A DNA stretch of 64,000 nt from Spongilla lacustris (taxonomy: Eukaryota > Porifera > Demospongiae > Spongillida > Spongillidae), in the NCBI GenBank assembly GCA_949361645.1, contig OX442420.1:4075882-4139881 (forward strand), given 5' to 3'. Shown here piece after piece: positions 10,678 through 22,999 of the stretch. Position 1 is the first letter of the stretch. Each line of letters opens with the position of its first letter. A model generated the notes under the pieces. The model worked only from the letters and a program-made list of their open reading frames with translations, searched no databases and was not told the origin of the DNA. Position numbers and translations under genes: made by a program.

Positions 10678-12577
10678 CTCATGTCCATCCCTGGATGAAT
10701 GTAGAACAACCACAAGGACATTTTCTGATGCATCCTTGATGCCAAATTTCTTGAAAGCACTAGAAATCTGCACCAAATGACATAAAATAATCGGGTCACA
10801 AACTACTTGTGTTGGTGCCATGTCTACATACATGTACTATGTTCCTACATGTACAAGTACATGTACATGTACATGTAGGAAAGTGTAAAACTGATACTTG
10901 TACATGGAACAAATTTTGTATGTTTTTAAAATGAAGGATGCAGTTTAAAAAATAAAAACCAAAGGTAACTTGAATACTTCAGTGACTACTTATTTAACAA
11001 AGTCAGCCCAATGACCTTGTTTTTGAACTTATATGATATAATTATGCTTAGATATGGATATTTTCAATCCCATCACCAATCTTAATACCCTGTGGTCTCC
11101 TTGGCACCCATTCCTAATTAAGGATTTATTAATACTTTGTAGTTGGAGGTGATGCATGAACACGTGTACCAAACTTCCTTACTAGAGGATAGGATTTCTA
11201 TGCATGATCCTTCCTACAGTGTAGCTACCCCTATAATCTCGAATAAACACGTACAAGGCACTTCAGACCAAGGGTCCTTTACCCTGTCCCTAGGTAATCA
11301 ACCAAGCAATATTATCCACATTGGCAAGATAAGTTTGCATACATGTACAATGGTAGTTGGTGCATGTACCACAAATAATTATAACTCACATGCACTGTAC
11401 ATGTACTACTAGTAACATGTACTAGTAATTGTGAAAGCATAAATTACAATTTGATGCTTGTGTCACCCCTACAAGTTCATGTACATGTGCCTAATATAAA
11501 GTGGAGTGCTTCACTTAATACGGTGCACAAGGCAAACCAATGGTAACAGTTCCTCCCTCTCACATTGGTTGACTGTGATAGGTTGTATATAATTTCTGAA
11601 TATATATTCTTAGTCTTGGTCTGCAGCTGCTCCTTTTGAACCACAGCTTTGTTGACAGCTGCAAGAACATGGAGTGGACTGGTCAGCTGCAGGTGCAAAT
11701 CCAAACAGGAGAGACAACTGATCATCCACAATGCTTCCAAATGAACATAAAGTTCTACTATAGTGATTACAAAGGCTGGCATACAAGGAGCGACTTCTAG
11801 GGACATGTATTAATTGATTTATGGTCAAATACACATAGCTTAGAGTGCAGAATTAGCCAAGTGATTTACAATGTAGTCACTTCAACATACATGTACATGT
11901 ACATTCTATTCAAAGTGAGTCACCCAAAGTAATTCGCCGGGAAGCTGCTTGAAAGTTGCTCCTGCGTTGATACATTACTAAAATGAGTAGTTGTACTCTA
12001 ATTCAGTAGTTTTGTAAAATAAAAAGTGGAATCTACAAATGCTATTAAATAAAATGAATTCATGGTTGAAATTTGAAAAGGGCTTCGACTTTGAATGATT
12101 TAGAACTTGGTATTTTGGAACAGTTATTCATTGATAAGTTGGGGTGAACATCAGTATCGTGACAAGCATGTCCCATAGGACTACGGCCTACAGCTGAAGG
12201 TGGAATTCATTCATTCATCCTTTCATAATTTCATAGGGCCTACGCAATTTATGCATAAAAAGGTAAATCTGAAGTACTAGTATAAATAAGGAAAGAAGGT
12301 GAGTGTCCTAATCGTATGTTTTTTTTTTTATGTCTGTGTATGAATATGTCAGGTCGTATATCTACGCGTGCACAACTACAATTATTAATAGGCCTAGGCC
12401 TATATGCATATAAAATTATGAACATACCAGGGTTGGGTCCAACATCGCAGCTGATGTCGCTCCGTTCGTGGCATCACTGCGAAGCTTAGATGCATTTCGA
12501 ACTCCAGAAAACAGCAGTAATGTTACCCATTGTTCACCTGCACTTGACTCCACGCGATAAGTTTGCCTACTAGTCAT
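10678..12577 (-). CDS. TPRKB: TPRKB/CGI121-like KEOPS (EKC) subunit, three 5' exons
   Basis: TPRKB (Cgi121) binds the kinase Bud32/TP53RK within the KEOPS complex, which makes the tRNA modification t6A. Three minus-strand exons are visible: 12577-12428 (50 codons, start MTSRQTYRV, then VTLLLFSGVRNASKLRS), 11686-11564 (41 codons, PLHVLAAVNKAVVQKE and SEIIYNLSQSTN) and 10767-10678 (30 codons, ISSAFKKFGIKDASENVLVV). All junctions are phase 0 with proper GT and AG. The segments align in order with human TPRKB as I know it. The C-terminal exon (about 50 residues) was not found; relic B lies just downstream. So the gene is either completed by a distant exon or truncated by the insertion. Confidence 0.85.
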
Positions 12578-12622
12578 ATTCGCGGGAGGTTAATTAATCA
12601 GTCAGTGCGCATTAATTCAGGG
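12578..12622. promoter_or_regulatory. Likely bidirectional promoter between TPRKB and GTF2H5
   Basis: Only 45 bases separate the two divergent start codons. The interval contains TTAATTAA-like AT blocks and a GC-richer CGCGGGAGG. Both transcripts must therefore start within it or within each other's first exon. Its promoter role is inferred from geometry only. Confidence 0.6.
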
Positions 12623-13527
12623 ATGGTGAATTTCTCTAAAGGGTTGCTTCTTAAGTGGTACGTAAAGCAATGTATGTAATTGAGGCAGTCAATAATATCG
12701 CGTGTAAGTACACGAAAGATATTACAATTGTGTCTGATATATGCACGAAGTACAGTGTGTTTACCGTTATGTAGTACATGCATATTACTTTAGTACTGAT
12801 CTGACCTAGCTGTACTAGTAATAAAAGGCATGGGTGTGTGGGAAAGGGATGGGAATTCGCGAAAGCGAGCACAGCAACAAATAGTTATTAAGAAGTGTAC
12901 ATATTTGCACACTTCTGAAATGCAGATCTGAAGTAATTGTCCAAGCTGTTTACTTCAATACGTATGTTGTTAAAGTTTCTGCATATTTTTACGGGTACAG
13001 ACGTGCCACTTTTTTGGTACGGCACATTTCAAATATGTATATTGTGCATGCTAATACCACTTCCTGTCTGTTTTATCAATGGTATGGAGTCATACCATCT
13101 GGAACGCGAGCAGCATTGTACTAGTGCATTGGGTAGCCATTAATCAAGTGGTGTTGCATAAATACATCATACACGTGTACAGCACAACTTTGTGTTCGCG
13201 ATTTTCTGGTCGAGAATGTAGCACATTTGTAATTGAGCGATTTAGTTGCCTCATAATAGAAAGCTTTCTACTAAGATCGGCTAGTTGCCCAGGGTATCAA
13301 GATATTCGTAGATTATTGAATTGCACTAACACAGCCATGTGTACACAAAGCATAATGTCATGAGTGGGTGGGTCTTCTTGCTGTTGATTGAAAGAGATGG
13401 GATAATACAGGCTTTTTATATGGACAGTGCAAAGATTAGAACTGAGTTACATTTAGTATGTACAGTATACAAGTGCATATCTAATATATGCCATTACTTG
13501 CCTATGTGTATATGACATGCACATGAA

Positions 13528-13571
<44 letters not shown>

Positions 13572-14063
13572 ACAGTCAGTGTACATTTGGATAGAACATG
13601 TATATAGCAGACACTAAACATGCAAGATGTATCCACGAAACCATGATTGCTATTTTACCTTTGAGCAGTGACAGGCACATAAAAGGGATGATGGTGCAGC
13701 TGGTTTTAGCACACAGTAGTATGCATACCTGATCTTGTCATGCTTCAGAGGCTCTTAACTCTAGATCAACACTTAGCATTTGATTTAAAAAATTGCACAC
13801 CAATGCAAGGAAACAATGGATTAAGGAAATTATACAATTATGATTTTACAAGCCTACATTTAATATACTTTTATTGAACTTGCTAAGTGTATAATATTCT
13901 AATAGCATAATGTCCGTAATCCCTTCTTTTCTTACCTTGTAATTGTCGTACTTGTACAACTACACCAATTTTGTTTCAATTATATTTTGTCATTTTTATA
14001 CATGTACATGTATTGCAGTTTAGCTCACACACCAGAGATAATCCTTTTACATGCATATATTAT

Positions 14064-14128
<65 letters not shown>

Positions 14129-14902
14129 TGTATTTATCCTAATCCTAGTACTATCCCTCCTTCCGATAGATACGTACATGTACATAGCCTGATTGATGTA
14201 CTACAAGTATGGCTACGTTGGTAAATAAAAGTTTTAAAGTGAGAGCTGTCAAATGGGCATCCATGTGTACATGTAGATGACATGGCCAATTGCGTATGAA
14301 TGAAAAAGTAGTTTACTGCAATGAGTAAACTGTACAGTTGTTTACATTTACGTATTCTAGTACATGTACATATACATGTATGTGGATCATTGCAGCTTCC
14401 CATTGCAAGCACACTTTGCTTGAAACTGATTGTAGTTTTGCTATCTTTGCTAAGTGGAAGGAAATGTTTTGCTTAACCAGTACTCAGTTGAAGATGTGTA
14501 ATTGTGGCTATACACATGTACATGTATGTCCATGTTTGAATTCCTTTTGAATTGATGCACACAATAATGGTTTGAAATTATGTTTCATGTTTTTAGAATG
14601 TACTCTCATGTAGATATGCTACACATGACATGTATTATATTCGAATGTATACATATCTGTGACTGTGTGGTTTTTATCTATTTAACAGTAGTGATGCTGC
14701 AATCAAACAGTACATCAAGTACCTAGATGAGAAGAACCTGCTTGGGAAGAAGTTTATCATTCATGATCTAGATGAAGTGTACCTTTTTGTTTCGAGTGAT
14801 GTTGCAAAACAGCTGCAAATGAAGCTAGATGAACTGATGGAGAGGAATTCATACTCTGAGTTTAGTCAGGAAGGTGCAGCACCTCGAGGACATAGGGATT
14901 AG
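12623..14902 (+). CDS. GTF2H5: TFIIH subunit 5 (GTF2H5/TTDA/Tfb5)
   Basis: GTF2H5 is the small subunit that stabilises TFIIH for transcription and nucleotide-excision repair. Exon 1 is 12623-12657 (ATG, MVNFSKGLLLK plus two bases of a Cys codon, donor GTACGT). Exon 2 is 14689-14902 after the acceptor TTTAACAG, encoding SDAAIKQYIKYLDEKNLLGK, KFIIHDLDEVYLFV and AKQLQMKLDELMERN, and ending in TAG. The joined protein is 82 residues, slightly longer than the roughly 71-residue human protein because of a charged C-terminal tail. The MVN start and the LGKKFII-x-D-x-D core are family signatures. The 2,031-base intron contains the ATT and CA microsatellites. Confidence 0.93.
13528..13570. repeat. (ATT)n microsatellite
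   Basis: About 14 perfect ATT units lie inside the GTF2H5 intron. Confidence 0.97.
14069..14126. repeat. (CA)29 microsatellite
   Basis: A perfect 58-base CA run lies in the GTF2H5 intron, about 560 bases before exon 2. Confidence 0.97.
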
Positions 14903-15471
14903 CGTATGTGGGCTTATATTTTTTGTTGTTAACTTTCATTTGTTGTATTCGTCTTTGACTTTCATTTATGCTGTTTGTTCGTCTGGAAAACATGTTGTGG
15001 TAGATGTTGAATTTACTTTTTTTCCATAGTAAAACATTAAAGCAAAAGTTTTACTTCACTACATAGTAAATATGTCAGTTGTATTTACTACTTGGTAAAG
15101 GAAAACTGTAACATTTGCTTTCAAGTTTGAACTAATATTCACATGAAGTAGATTGATTATTTTGTCTAAATATGTAGTAGAAGAATTCAAGCATGGTTTA
15201 TTGTTTCAGCTTGCACTTGATCAAGTGCACTGTTGTGCCTAATCTGAATATTTTCATTTTATTTTGTTTATTTTTTGGTCTTCTAATACCACTTCAATTG
15301 CACTATTTGTAAGTACAACTTACCTTGAGTTCAAATGTCAGAGCTGTGGGTACAGTTGAACTAATAGTTATACATGTACTTTTTCTGTGTTCATTGAGTT
15401 GTATATTTTTGTTGAAGTGATGAGAAGTACATGTACATGTGTACATCAAAAGTTCTTGGATGGTATATACA

Positions 15472-15955
15472 AGCCATTGGCATATCAGTATCAGATCACG
15501 TGCTTTGATGAATTCTAATGATGTTAAGTGGTTCATGGAAGTATTGGTATAATAAAATGTGGTTCAAACTCTGTAGTTTTGAATAAGCATATTTAATTGC
15601 TGCATGTGTGTAATTACAATTCCAGTGCTGTTGCTAAACTCACAGATGAAATTCAAGAAAGCATTTGTGGAAACTACTTTATTTGCCAAGGACTAATTTG
15701 CTTACCAGTAACCCACTTGAACAGGACAATTTTTTTTAGTGCAATAATGCATATAATTTAAACTACTGTTACGCATTAAGTAAACTTCAAAAATACAACA
15801 ATAATTTAAAGGAATTACATATGTGACCATTAAATATGCAAAGTTGAAAAACTACAGCGTTTGAACCACATTTTATTATGCCAATTCATTGTGAACCATT
15901 TAACGTTATTAGAATTCATCAAAGCACGTGATCTGATATGCCAATGCATCTGGGA
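15472..15955. mobile_element. Foldback (inverted-repeat) element, MITE-like
   Basis: The arm at about 15473-15598 (CCATTGGCATATCAG ... CACGTGCTTTGATGAATTCT ... AATAAAATGTGGTTCAAAC) is found in reverse complement at about 15829-15953. The arms match with small differences over roughly 120 bases, and about 230 bases separate them. No reading frame is shared. Target-site duplications were not resolved. The element sits between GTF2H5 and the convergent CD225 gene. Apart from it, 14.9-16.5 kb shows nothing else I recognise. Confidence 0.7.
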
Positions 15956-16524
15956 TGATTTGCTCAGGATCCTGCAAAGGGCAGTAGGATTTTACTACAT
16001 GAAATTAAATTTCTGTATTCGTTGTTGGTTAATTTGATGTGCACATTGAAATCTGGACTCATTTTAAATATTAATTGTGTAATATATTTATCCGTTGTAC
16101 ACGTGATCAGTAATCATATTGTTGTGAAACAGGAAGCATGTGAGCTAGCTATTGTGCGTATCCTCTCAGATTGTTCATAATCATCCCTATTGAGTGAGTT
16201 TCTCTAGAGTTTCTCTACATGATGGAGAAAGCATCACAGAGGCCTCACTACGCACATACCGTATTCTGTACACTGAAGCCATAGTAAAAGTCAAATAACA
16301 GCAATCACTAATATAGCAATTTTTGTGACATGTAAATAAAATACAATGTAGGAGAATCATGTCTGCTGTGATTGTACAGTAAAAGCATGTGTGTAACAAC
16401 CGTTTTTATGTGACTGCGTTATCTATGCTTCAATGACAAGTTTTCCAGTTGATGATTACATTTCTCACTACAAAATACAGCCATAGCTTAGAGTACCAAA
16501 TTAGCATTAGGGAGGAATTCAAAA

Positions 16525-18707
16525 TCAGCAATTATAATATACGTAGGTGCAGATACCAAAGTCATCACAGATCACGTGTGAGCATCTTCTGTGGCCTATG
16601 GTAGAAGTAAGGACAACAGCCAAGATCACCGCATAAACCACCAGCGTTATCACGAAAACAATGATGGATATTATGTTGAGAATTAGTGACACCTTGGCTT
16701 TGTTCCTGGCACGTTCAACATCACCCACAGCTGCTGCATCGCGTGCCTGGAGAGGAATACAATCAGTGGATGATTTGGCTCTAAATTACGCATTGACATG
16801 GTATTTAAAATTACTGCCAGTCAATGATATTGCACACCATACTAGTTGGCTGTTTTTGCTGCCCCATAGTATACACTGTAAGTATGCAGGGTTCATTCTG
16901 ACTCTATATGCATGTAGTGCATATAAATATAGGACAGTTCTACACAGCACTGGTATTAGCAAGTACCATTGACAAGAATGTGTTGGTCACCAGATGATGC
17001 AGGTTTTTGTATTGTCAAATTGCCATTAATGCAGCATCCAAAAAGATACCATATTACAAGTAGGAAGCAAAAATGGTTGCAATTTGTATCTGTTTGATTT
17101 GTGTTAAAATCAAATCAAAATGTAATGTATATATAATATAATTAATAATAAATATATCATATTTAACCAGACATGATATCTCAATAAACTGTTGCCAAAA
17201 TAATATACATGTACCATATTTTGAACCTTGTACATGTATACTAGTTACATGTAGCATAACATTTACATGTATTTTTATACTTAATTTGTAGTTACATAAG
17301 TTGTCTGTGTCTTCTCTGCTTGCCCAAAGAAAAAAAGCTATGCATGTTCATACCTGTATGAGCTTGCATATACATGTACAAGTTCAAGCATTTATACAGC
17401 AAGAATAAATACAGCAACATGTTTATAGTTCATTCATAGCTAGCTTTGTGCACTGCTGACTAGAAAATGACCTACAGTCAAAAATTGGTCTAATTTCTGA
17501 ATTCCCCACTATCTCCCCTAAGAAATGAGTATTCTGACACTTACATTTTGTGAGACACAGATTGCAACAGCAGCTATGAGAAGGGATGGCCAGCCTCCAA
17601 ATACGCAGCACAACACTGCCATCACAACTGACATCGTCAGATAATAGTCTTCTTCAGCATGCTCCTCTAGGAGGACAGTGCTGTCAGTAGGTTCGCTGAC
17701 CACAACAATATTCACAGGAGCCCCCTGTGTGATATGCATTCCATTTAGTGCATACATTGTGATTATAGTACGAGGTGATTGTGTTTTACCTGCTGAGGTG
17801 CGTAGTAGTATGGTGGTGGTGGTGGTGGTGGTGGATAATCTTTTAATTGATACCCTGCTACAGAAAAACAACAGTAATACATAGGAGCTGGCCATACTGA
17901 GTATTTTATACTCTTATATGTTGGAGATGATTATTGAATTCCAAACACAATGTTTAGTTGCACAAAAACGTAGTGCAGACTTACATATACATGCGTAGTT
18001 TTAAAACTTTATTGTTCCCCCCACCCTCTCACCCCCACTCCAGTATGTGACAGAGATATGCCAAGGGCACAGATCCTTCGAAATGTGGCACAGATCAAAT
18101 GCAATATACAAAACAAACATGAACAATCACAATTCAATGATCAAGTGACCATAATTAGGTACACCTACTCCATTTCCTTAAGAAACATGCACATAATTCC
18201 CAAGGGTCACGGAATGAACAAGGAAATGCTACATACTATGCATTAATACTTAGACGAATTACATCTACAGTGCATTTACAACACGTTGTGCGTACTGCTG
18301 GGATGGGCACAATGAAGAATGGTCTTCTCGTCCTAATAACTTTCTTGTTTACTTTTCACTTCCTCCTCCCTCCTTTCTTCCTCCTTCCCTCTCCTTTTTG
18401 TATTTAAAAGACCAAAGTATTCTTATGTAAAATCTGTTCTGGTAATTTAGTCATAAAGCGGATTCAAATCATTGTTCACACTGCTCATTTACAATAATTA
18501 TTGGCAAGCACCCTAGCCGAGTGTAATCGCTTTTGCGGGTGAAGATAGCGACATATAGTATTCATGGCACGGCCGCCGGCGTACATTTACACAGATGCAG
18601 CCGCTTATTCTACATGTATAAGTGACGGAAGGATCACTAGGAATATACATGTACATGTAATAGTTAGCTAGCTTTATATTAAAACGCGGATACTAACCTT
18701 CAGCCAT
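16525..18707 (-). CDS. CD225/dispanin (IFITM-like) two-pass membrane protein
   Basis: The family consists of small membrane proteins that include IFITM, PRRT and TMEM233 members. Four minus-strand exons join in phase: 18707-18698 (MAE plus one base), 17857-17790, 17724-17545 and 16746-16525, giving 159 residues. The N-terminus has a proline run (KDYPPPPPPPPYYYAPQQ) encoded by a CCA repeat. The CD225 domain starts at VMAVLCCVFGGWPSLLIAAV with the family's Cys pair, continues through the conserved GDVERARNKAK loop, and has a second hydrophobic segment, VSLILNIISIIVFVITLVVY. A short Cys-containing tail follows. No frame breaks are seen. Its exact biological role in this organism is unknown. Confidence 0.9.
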
Positions 18708-18725
18708 TTTAGTTCCGTAATCAAT

Positions 18726-18842
18726 ATGTTTACGGAAGCACATATAGCACGTGCGATCTGGAACGTCATCGAGCAGGAAGGCGTTGGGCCTTGCTGTTTC
18801 GATTGCAAGCGTTTTAGTTTCCATTATGACTCATTTTTATAG
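18726..18842 (+). CDS. Short ORF divergent from the CD225 gene, unidentified
   Basis: An ATG 19 bases from the CD225 start codon, on the opposite strand, opens a 38-codon frame: MFTEAHIARAIWNVIEQEGV then GPCCFDCKRF. The CC-x2-C pattern and the head-to-head position suggest the first exon of a real gene, but no downstream exon was identified and I recognise no family. It could be chance. The interval from about 18850 to 19400 holds nothing else I can support. Confidence 0.25.
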   Translation: MFTEAHIARAIWNVIEQEGVGPCCFDCKRFSFHYDSFL

Positions 18843-20596
18843 TGAAAGATTAATTGACTTTTACATGCATACAAATTATTTTATGGAAGCAGTCTCGGTC
18901 TCAGACCCATTTCACCGCGGTACTATCAAAAATGTGGACAGTTTATAGCATTTCTTGCTATTGGCGTGCACATCATACCAAATTCAAAATGGTAGTATAT
19001 ATTTCTGCCCCATAACTGTATTCCTTACAGAATGTACCGTTGTGGTTCAAAGCTTAAATAGAAATTGCATGCCACATTTTCCCGCCCGATTCGTACCATG
19101 CCAATGATTTAAATAGGCACCCGCCTCCCATACATTGTGATTATCGATTGTCGTGAATAGGAAGTTATAGCGAATCAAACGATAAACGAAGGGTCATTTC
19201 GTGGAAACTGTCCCATTGAAATGATTGAACCGTACAGAAGACCTATACGGCTAGTCCCGTTCCCAGGCATAACATAATCTTCCGGGCTTCATGTAACTTC
19301 CCCCGGACAACAAGATTTAATTTGCGGGTACGTGGTTCGGCTGACACGTACGCCCTCTTGTGGGCATTAATTACAATTCACTTGGCTTGCTCGTTTATGA
19401 GATCAAGTACCATGCAATTATTATCATCTAGTATTCCGTTACCAGCAGTTATATCAGATCACGGTTTTCTTGGGGTTTGAGCAGTGAGCCTCTGTCAGAA
19501 GTGGGCTAGGATTTGATGATGGTCTCATTCATGGAGTAATTTTTTTTTTGTCTACTTGTATGTATTTCTATGTTGATTGTATGTGTGATTACTTTTTAAT
19601 AACAGAAATAATATTGATTGTGTAACAATAGCCAATAGTATTCAATCACAGCAGAATCACACACTATACAAAAATATATAACTATCAATCTTTATAATAC
19701 ATGTATACTGTTCTAAACAAATTTTGGCTCACTGCGCAAGCGCGCATTGTGCAAATGGCGGCCGTTCACTACAATTGTATGTATAATATATTGTCGTGTA
19801 CAATTAAAATAATTGTACATGTATAATGATTGCCGTGTAGAAAAAACAATGCTGTAGTCGGTGAGCCTGTAATTTCAAAATACTGAACAATGCTATTAAT
19901 ACCAAAAACAAAAACGATGCATCTACCATGTGTGGACCACCACAAACATGACATTGTACATATACTGTATTTAAAATAATTTGACTTCTCCAATGCTGTC
20001 ACAATCATGTTTTGAACCATTGTAGTTTGTCCCAAACGTTTGACTCAATGTATTATGTTCTGGGATTGTACATGCAGATAGATTAAAAAGTAGAAATTAG
20101 TATTAATTTTATGCCTTAAAAAAAAAACACTTATATGAATCGATACACTAATAAATAAAACACACTAACTACAAAGTTATGTTTAGGAACTACATGTATC
20201 ACCCTCCTGGATGATATATCCACCCCTTAAAAAAAGAGACCGGGCATTGGCCCGCACTAGTGTTAAGTTCAGGCGGCCATACAAGTTAGAGACCACCTTG
20301 GATTTTATGTATCACTATAATCTTTATTGGGAATTTTCTTTATGATAAGCAATCACAGAACAGTGAGAAGTAATAAACCAAGTGATTTGAGCATGATGGC
20401 TGATGAGCCTAGAGTAATCTGATTACATATGATACAATGCATCCAATGACAGTCATGCCGGTCAACAGAACATTGATTTAACATACGCTAGTGTTACTAG
20501 TGTTTAAGAGCATACGTCCCCCCTTGGTACATAGCAGGAGTCCTAACTCAGACCTTCAGTTCACCAAGTACAAATAGACAATGCTACCCTATATAT

Positions 20597-22999
20597 TCAG
20601 TGCCATGCAGCACTGATGCCATTGACAGGTCGTTCCATGAATTCACTTGACTCCCTGTACATCTTGATAGGTGGTAGGGCCTAATTATGAAAGGGGTGAG
20701 AGGAGAGGAGAAATGCACCAGAGTGTTTACAAAGATTCATTGCGTACCTCAAATCGATGCAGGAAGGCCTGGGAAGGGGCAGTACATTATGGCACAAAAA
20801 CATATGAAGCACTGAACAAGGTTACAAGTAGCTCTCACCAGTAGGTTAGGGAAGTCATCAAAAAGTGAGGACTCAAACAGACGATGCTGATCTAGTCTTT
20901 CATACAACAGAAAGTCAGGAAAGGTGATCTATAGGGAGAATGTGGGTGTGGCCAGAACAGACCAGTGTTGTGTCATTGCTACCTCATTCCCAACAAACCA
21001 CGGCTTGTCTCCCAATAAATAGGAAAAACCTTGTATCCACTCCTTGGCAACTTTCAGATAGTCAGCCTTCAGTGACTCCTGCACAGTGTTGGGTTGATGT
21101 ACAAGAGGCATTGGCAGGATTGCAAAACATGTGATGTGACTCTGTGTATACATTTACGACTATTTCTGTATATGGTTGTGCAAATTTGCTTACCATTTGG
21201 GGGTTGTAGCACAATTGGACGAATAAATTATCGAAATCCATGGCCTGTGAATCTTTTTTAAATTTAAAGTATAGCATGAGCATGAAAACTGACTTCATTT
21301 TCAAGCATGTCAACTGCAATCACTTCTTTTTCTGTTTTTCCACCTGGCGATTCAATTATTATTGTAAAATGCAAAAGTACATGTTGTAGAAAATAGTAAC
21401 TCACAAAGGCCATGCTTCCTGGCAATATAACGCATTATCTGGTAGTGCGGTCAATGTGTACATGTAAAATGTTGTGTATGTTGGAATGGCAGTGCTTACA
21501 GCATTGCTCTGCGTAATATTGATGTCTCCATCGATGAGGTATGGCAGCTGAAGAGGAGTATGAAAAATAGCATAAAGGACTTTTCCCTATGGGGTGCACT
21601 CACATTGGGTATGGTCAGACCCAGAGAGAACTTCACCGATGTCCACTGGTCCTCATTGTAGTCAGGTGCTGGTGGTTAAAGACATCATACAGTAGTATAT
21701 GAACTGCATTTTGGGTTTGAAAGTAAGTATCTTTTCAAAGAGGATTACACTCATATTGTAATAGAGTCCTCTTTAAAGGTCTCATTAGAATCCCAACCTG
21801 CATGCATATGTAGTAGCACTGTGTAAAAAGGGTTGTTATACTATACTGTATAACACTGCGTATGGAGATGTTATACGCAATATTGTGTATAACGTCTCCA
21901 TACGCACTGTTATACAAGTGTTATACACTGTTAATTACTGTTATACGCAGCGTATAACAATCCTTTTTACATAGTGTAGGCTGCTACATGTAAAATTAAT
22001 AAATAGTCAAACATATAGTAATTTGATTTCAGACTTCAGCAATGTCATCATACTAAACACTTGTAAAATGCCTACATATGAAATATCTACAAAAGTATTC
22101 AAGTTACTAAGTTGTGTGGGAACAGTGATATATATGTTAGAAGAAGAGGTAAGGTTCCATATTGGCTCGGGGGATGGAGATTTTGTGGACAACGATGACC
22201 CCTGATGAAGTATGTCCTGTGTGAAATTACCATCTAGTGTAATGTTATCTACTACAGTAGATGTGAATGTGTAGAAATTTAAATGTCCCTCTGTCCAACT
22301 TAACTATAGGTATTCAAATAAAATATATTCATAATTTATATGAAAGCCTAATTATAAGTGACCTACATGAGTACACCCCAGCTCCTGCTTCATTCTCCAC
22401 TTTGAACACCTGTGCGATTAATTATGTGCACTGATTTATAATTATATGGAACAGCTTTCTAGCACAATCACCCCTTGTGCGCAGTTTTTCAAGTTTTCAA
22501 TTTTTAATTATTTTCTGTGAACTCAAAAGTTCCTCTATCAAATTATTCTTACACATAAAAAATTGTCTATCATCCACTGGACTTTTAACTAGTAATACAT
22601 TTCAATGCCAGTTATAATTTTCTTTTGCTTTGTCCTGAAAAGATTTTAAAGTACAAGAATGATTATGCCAAAGATATATAGATGTCGACGCACTCGTAAT
22701 TACATTCATCTGCCACCATAGTTGAATTGATTTCATTAGAACCTTTTAACATCATGTTTTGCCTATCCAGGCCGATCGAGGCACACCAGTTTCATTAACT
22801 CACGTGGTCCCTCCTCGTAGAAGACATCCTCAAACTCCGTTCCCGTATACTTAAGCAGCAATCGTATTGGCTGTGCCAGCTAACGAGGAATGGAACAGGT
22901 CATATGCATGCATCATACGATGATCCGCGTTAATATGTCGCACGTCCGCGTGTATGTACTTACACCCCGGATCTTCCAGTAACCAAGTTTCAACGGCAT
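20597..22999 (-). CDS. Glutathione S-transferase, mu-like, copy 1
   Basis: Cytosolic GSTs conjugate glutathione to electrophiles. Eleven minus-strand exons were assembled: 22999-22964, 22879-22804, 21668-21604, 21547-21500, 21438-21405, 21343-21294, 21244-21194, 21078-20983, 20928-20839, 20768-20748 and 20680-20597. They total 651 bases, 216 residues, with every junction in phase. The N-terminal thioredoxin-like domain starts MPLKLGYWKIRGLAQPIRLL, with the catalytic-type Tyr in GYW, and has LPYLIDGDINITQSNA, the glutathione-binding loop with the SNA motif. The C-terminal helical domain has LGDKPWFVGNE and ITFPDFLLYERLDQHRLFE. Exon 10 is a 21-base microexon. Length and motifs fit the mu class best; a related alpha/pi/sigma assignment is possible. 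Confidence 0.93.
21817..21976. mobile_element. 160-bp CACTR-ended MITE in GST copy 1 intron
   Basis: Termini are CACTGTGTAAAAAGGGTTGT and the inverted CACTATGTAAAAAGGATTGT. TAG flanks both sides (21814-21816 and 21977-21979). The matching intron of GST copy 2 has the empty site TGTAGTAGGCTG at 30598-30609. The interior is built from TATAC/GTATA-rich inverted segments. CACT-type ends with a 3-base target duplication point to a CACTA/EnSpm-like or similar family, which is an inference. Confidence 0.85.

Noticed and set aside
14041..14192. ORF with a poly-His/Thr tract
   Set aside because: It is a read-through of the (CA)29 microsatellite within the GTF2H5 intron.
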